Positions 61,088 through 64,000 of a stretch of 64,000 nucleotides of DNA are shown piece by piece. The notes under the pieces are model-generated. The model worked only from the letters and a program-made list of their open reading frames with translations. It searched no databases and was not told the origin of the DNA. The stretch's first letter is position 1. Each line of letters opens with the position of its first letter. The stretch spans positions 620,001 through 684,000 of the forward strand of contig NZ_VNIP01000006.1 of NCBI RefSeq assembly GCF_008370325.1. Reading direction: 5' to 3'. Source of the stretch: Martinezella tropici (GTDB lineage Bacteria > Pseudomonadota > Alphaproteobacteria > Rhizobiales > Rhizobiaceae). The position numbers and the translations under genes were made by a program.

Positions 61088-62548
61088 ATGCGTTTCAAAG
61101 CGATTGCTGCAGCGACTGTCGTCGCTGCCGGCGTTATTGGCGGTGTGCAGGCGGCTGAGGTCAGCGAACAGGGTGCGAAGGATCTCTATGGCAACCTGAC
61201 CTATTTCCTGCCTGACGATATCGCCAAGAGCGGTGCAATCTCCGTCAAGCCGATCGGTACGCACTATGAGGTCACTTATGATCTGCAGAAGCTGCTCGAC
61301 AAGCTGAATGTGAGCGGCTTCAACATCAGCGGCCTCAAGCCTTTGATGATGCTGGCGACGCCGCTCGACAGCGGGCTTTGGAATATCGAAGGCAACAATG
61401 CCATGGACGTGACGGCCCGTTCCGAGCCTGGCAAGGGTCTCGACAGCGAGTTTCGCTACGCATTGGCCTCATCCACCGTCAAGGGCGTTTTCGATCCCGC
61501 GCTTCATTATCTGCGTTCGATGGATATGAAGGGGCAAGGCATTACCGTCGCCACCAAGACGACCGATGAAAACAATAGCGTCCAGAAGAACGACGCTACC
61601 GCCGACAGCATCACCTATACGCTGTCGTCGGCCGATAGCGGTGAGCCGGGCAGGCTCGATATCAAGATGGACGGTAGTCTGCAGTCGCTCTACAACAAGA
61701 TCTCGTCGGACGACGAGACGCTGGGCGAAGTCAAGATCGCGGCGATCGATTTCAACATGGGTGCGACGAAACTGCCCTTGAAGGCGGTGAACTCGTTGCT
61801 GCAGTTCGTCTCCGAGCACAAGGAAGAGAAGACGCTTTCGGACAAGGACAGCGAGGCGCTCAAGGCCTTGGTTATGAATGCCATGCCGATCGTCGGTTCC
61901 TTCGATGAGTCCGTTGCCATAAAGGACATCGCGCTTACGACGCCGCTCGGTAATGGCGGGCTGCAGAAGATGGGCTACTCCTTCAAGATCGCCGGGCCTG
62001 CCGATGCCATGAACGCCGATTTCGGATTGAGTGCAGAAAAGCTCACCTTGGAAACGGGTATGATGCCCGAAGACTATGTCGCCTTCATTCCCGATACGGC
62101 CGATATCCAGGTGCAGGTGCCGAACCTGAACTTTACCGCCATGATGAATGTCCTGAAGGACACCAATTTCAAGCAGCCGGACAGCGATAAGGCCATAGAC
62201 GAGAAGCTGCAGAAGGCCATGTTCCCTGATGGGACGATGACCATCAACTTCCCGAAGATCAGCGCCGTTTCCGGCCTCTATGATGTCGAGGCTTCCGGCA
62301 GCTTGCGCGGCTGGCTGGCCGAGAAGGATCGCGTCGCCATGAAGATGACGGTTCTTGCTCGCGATCTCGACAAGACGATCGCCGCCATCCAGGAGGCAGC
62401 AAAGACCAAGGCCGACCTTTCTCAGGTCTCTTTGGGCCTGATGATGGCCAAGGGTTTTGCCAAAACGGACGCCGATGGACGCTCGCGCTGGGATATCGAT
62501 CTTTCCGATGATGGTCACGTGTCGGTCAACGGTCAGGTCGTGAAGTAA
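61088..62548 (+). CDS. Secreted protein of unknown function, second of a tandem paralogous pair
   Basis: The 486-aa product starts at ATG 61088 with GGGGGTG upstream, has a signal peptide (MRFKAIAAATVVAAGVIGGVQA) and AEVSEQGAKDLYGNLTYFL, and aligns with its neighbour over its whole length: VKPIGTHYEVTYDLQKLLDKLNVSGFNISGLKPLMML, FDPALHYLRSMDMKG, MPIVGSFDESVAIKDI, FPKISAVSGLYDVEASGSLRG, ARDLDKTIAAIQEAAK and GLMMAKGFAKTDADGRSRWDIDL. It arose from the same ancestor by duplication and has diverged substantially. It is predicted periplasmic; its function is not recognised. Confidence 0.78.
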   Translation: MRFKAIAAATVVAAGVIGGVQAAEVSEQGAKDLYGNLTYFLPDDIAKSGAISVKPIGTHYEVTYDLQKLLDKLNVSGFNISGLKPLMMLATPLDSGLWNIEGNNAMDVTARSEPGKGLDSEFRYALASSTVKGVFDPALHYLRSMDMKGQGITVATKTTDENNSVQKNDATADSITYTLSSADSGEPGRLDIKMDGSLQSLYNKISSDDETLGEVKIAAIDFNMGATKLPLKAVNSLLQFVSEHKEEKTLSDKDSEALKALVMNAMPIVGSFDESVAIKDIALTTPLGNGGLQKMGYSFKIAGPADAMNADFGLSAEKLTLETGMMPEDYVAFIPDTADIQVQVPNLNFTAMMNVLKDTNFKQPDSDKAIDEKLQKAMFPDGTMTINFPKISAVSGLYDVEASGSLRGWLAEKDRVAMKMTVLARDLDKTIAAIQEAAKTKADLSQVSLGLMMAKGFAKTDADGRSRWDIDLSDDGHVSVNGQVVK

Positions 62549-62573
62549 GTCACTCCCAAATCAGAATGCGATC

Positions 62574-63809
62574 ATGTTTGTCCTGAAGCCACTCAGCCAG
62601 CGCTCGATCTCTCTTCTATGGGCCGGTCAGGTGCTGGCGGCGACAGGCTCCGAATTTTACATGGTCGCGGTCGTCTGGATCGCGGCCGATTTCGTCGGCA
62701 GCGATGCGGGATATGTGTCCGCGCTGCAATCCGGCGCGCTGCTGATCGGCAGTCTTTTCGGCGGCATCGTGACGGATCGCTGGCGTCACAGCACCACGAT
62801 GATCGCGAGCGATCTCGTGCGGGCGGCCCTGCTGCTGATGTTGTCGCTTGCCGGGCTTCTGCATTTGATGAGCTTGCCGCTGCTGGTGGTGCTCGCCGGG
62901 TGCATTGCCTTGCTCACATCCGCATTCGATCCGTCGCTGCAGGCAACGCTGCCGACGATTGCGGTCGATCCGGACGTCCGGCACGCGACCAACGGCCTGT
63001 TCGACGCCACCCGCCGCATGGCGCGCATTCTCGGTCCGAGCCTGATCGCGCTGGTGAACGGGTTTCTGCCGAAATCTCAATTCTTCACCGTGACGGCAGC
63101 GACCTTCGTGCTTTCGGCGCTTGCGGTCTGGCTGGCGGTAGCAAGGCTACCGGCAGCACAGCGCCGGCGCGAGTTTTCTGGAATGGCAGCTGTCGTGGAT
63201 GGTGTCCTCGGCGGATGGCGGGCGGCTCGCGGCCATGCGGCAATCCTCTATGGCCTGCTCACCAATCTGATGGGAAATGTTGCCTGGGCCATGGGAATCC
63301 TGCTCGGCATGATCCTGCATTTGCGCGAAACCAGCGCCGATCCGCTGACCGATTACAGCCTGATGATGACCGCTTATGGCGTCGGCAACCTGACGACCAA
63401 TCTGATCCTGAGCAGCGTCAAGCCACGCCGGCCGGTAATCTGGATCATCGCGGCAAAGCTCATCTTCGGATCGGGGGTCTTCCTGCTGCCGCTGATGCAT
63501 GACCGTATATGGCTGATGATCGTCGCCTGCTTTGCGGCGATCAACGGTCCGTTTGAGAATCTTGCCATGCTGCATCTGATGCAAACGCGCAGCGAGCCGC
63601 ACAGGCTGGCGCAGGTCTATCGCCTGCTGATGTGCGCGATCTTCACGGGCCTGCTTTTGGCCTACCTGATGTCGCCGAGCCTGTTTTCCTGGTTCGGCAT
63701 CGGACCTTCGATCATGGGATCGGGTGCGGCCGTCTTCGTTTCCGGCCTGATCGGAATCGGTCTGCTGGCATGGAAGCAGGCGCATCCGGCGGGAGCGAAG
63801 GCCGTCTGA
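62574..63809 (+). CDS. MFS transporter
   Basis: The 411-aa protein has about twelve hydrophobic segments, opens FVLKPLSQRSISLLWAGQVLAATGSEFYMVAVVWIA, and carries the MFS loop 2-3 motif as GGIVTDRWRHSTTMIASDLVRA. The layout and the DPSLQATLPTIAVDPDVRHATNGLFDATRRMARILGP block fit the MFS_3/enterobactin-exporter-like (EntS) group of drug or siderophore exporters. It lies 25 bp after the secreted-protein pair and may be cotranscribed with it, but the link is not conclusive. The substrate is unknown. Confidence 0.88.
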   Translation: MFVLKPLSQRSISLLWAGQVLAATGSEFYMVAVVWIAADFVGSDAGYVSALQSGALLIGSLFGGIVTDRWRHSTTMIASDLVRAALLLMLSLAGLLHLMSLPLLVVLAGCIALLTSAFDPSLQATLPTIAVDPDVRHATNGLFDATRRMARILGPSLIALVNGFLPKSQFFTVTAATFVLSALAVWLAVARLPAAQRRREFSGMAAVVDGVLGGWRAARGHAAILYGLLTNLMGNVAWAMGILLGMILHLRETSADPLTDYSLMMTAYGVGNLTTNLILSSVKPRRPVIWIIAAKLIFGSGVFLLPLMHDRIWLMIVACFAAINGPFENLAMLHLMQTRSEPHRLAQVYRLLMCAIFTGLLLAYLMSPSLFSWFGIGPSIMGSGAAVFVSGLIGIGLLAWKQAHPAGAKAV

Positions 63810-63824
63810 AATATCGTTCGAGCC

Positions 63825-63930
63825 TAGAGCATTTCCGCTTTTCTTCGAATCGCGAAAACGCTCTATCTTCTTGTTTCCAAACGCATTTCGGACGGAAAAA
63901 CGCTGCGCACTTTTCCTGGAAGTGCTTTAG
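63825..63930. repeat. RIME-like palindromic repeat, family A copy 3
   Basis: TAGAGCATTTCCGCTTTTC at the left and CTTTTCCTGGAAGTGCTTTA at the right; it is nearly identical to the copy at 53887 except in the centre. Its right end, read on the minus strand, begins TAAAGCACTT, and that TAA (63929-63927) is the stop codon of prs. Confidence 0.82.
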
Positions 63931-64000
63931 TCGAACAGGCTCGAAACCGATTCTTCCTGGCTGGTGCGGTTGATGGCTTCGCCGATGAGGCTTGCCGTCG
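63927..64000 (-). CDS. prs: Ribose-phosphate pyrophosphokinase, C-terminal fragment
   Basis: Only the last 23 codons are in the window, reading TASLIGEAINRTSQEE then SVSSLFD before TAA. This matches the C-terminus of PRPP synthetases (compare EAIRRxxNEESISxxF in E. coli). PRPP synthetase makes the activated ribose used for purines, pyrimidines, histidine and tryptophan. The identification rests on this short segment. Confidence 0.8.
   Translation of the reverse strand, partial: TASLIGEAINRTSQEESVSSLFD

Overview
The window is a 64 kb stretch of chromosome from an alphaproteobacterium of the Rhizobium/Agrobacterium group. The evidence is the fused anthranilate synthase trpE(G) behind a short WWW leader peptide, petABC, bluB, a MoxR/DUF58/DUF4159 operon, hemF, and several copies of palindromic intergenic repeats of the rhizobial RIME type. 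Genes are dense, GC-rich and mostly housekeeping or small-transporter genes. I see no phage, intact insertion sequence, CRISPR array, rRNA or tRNA gene.

Layout. 1-4.2 kb: the C-terminal end of a TonB-dependent receptor, an ABC-F ATPase gene preceded by a small ORF with a strong Shine-Dalgarno, and a LysR regulator divergent from an antibiotic-monooxygenase-like gene. 4.2-6.6 kb: the trp attenuator and trpE(G). 6.6-16.4 kb: a DUF2459 protein, glyoxalase-like proteins, bluB, a cation diffusion facilitator with queF, a DUF2076 protein, a clpP paralogue, and a DeoR-MFS-VOC operon divergent from a BenE-type transporter. 16.4-18.4 kb: a candidate leucine leader peptide and leuA. 18.5-27 kb: an ABC exporter, an ECF sigma/anti-sigma pair, a TPR protein, a metallophosphoesterase, a Nudix hydrolase, a glutathionyl-hydroquinone reductase and two GNAT acetyltransferases. 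27-34 kb: the moxR operon on the minus strand, divergent from DUF1285-nudix-cca. 36.7-40.7 kb: small unknown proteins, hemF, a lipase-motif protein and trmL. 41-45 kb: two tandem ABC exporters preceded by a 17-codon leader ORF. 46.4-49.8 kb: petABC and apt. 49.9-55.2 kb: two MaoC-like proteins, a membrane protein, ychF, clpS, a GNAT protein and pth. 55.3-59.2 kb: a GGDEF-EAL protein paired with a periplasmic binding protein, then rplY. 59.5-64 kb: tandem paralogous secreted proteins, an MFS transporter and the 3' end of prs.

The most interesting theme is translation-coupled control by very short ORFs. trpL (WWW) is the classical case, and its promoter position suggests a leaderless mRNA, as reported for Sinorhizobium. 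A similar arrangement precedes leuA: a promoter placing the start site at the ATG, then an LLLLGL run, then a strong hairpin. Ahead of the tandem ABC exporters is a 17-aa ORF with a perfect Shine-Dalgarno. It contains MRLR, which is the macrolide-dependent ribosome arrest motif known from ErmDL, followed by competing hairpins and a terminator-like structure. The ABC-F gene also has a well-initiated 23-aa upstream ORF. If confirmed, the last two would be antibiotic-sensing attenuators in a rhizobial genome.

Five copies of two related repeat families lie against the 3' ends of genes, and in three cases the end of the repeat supplies the stop codon.
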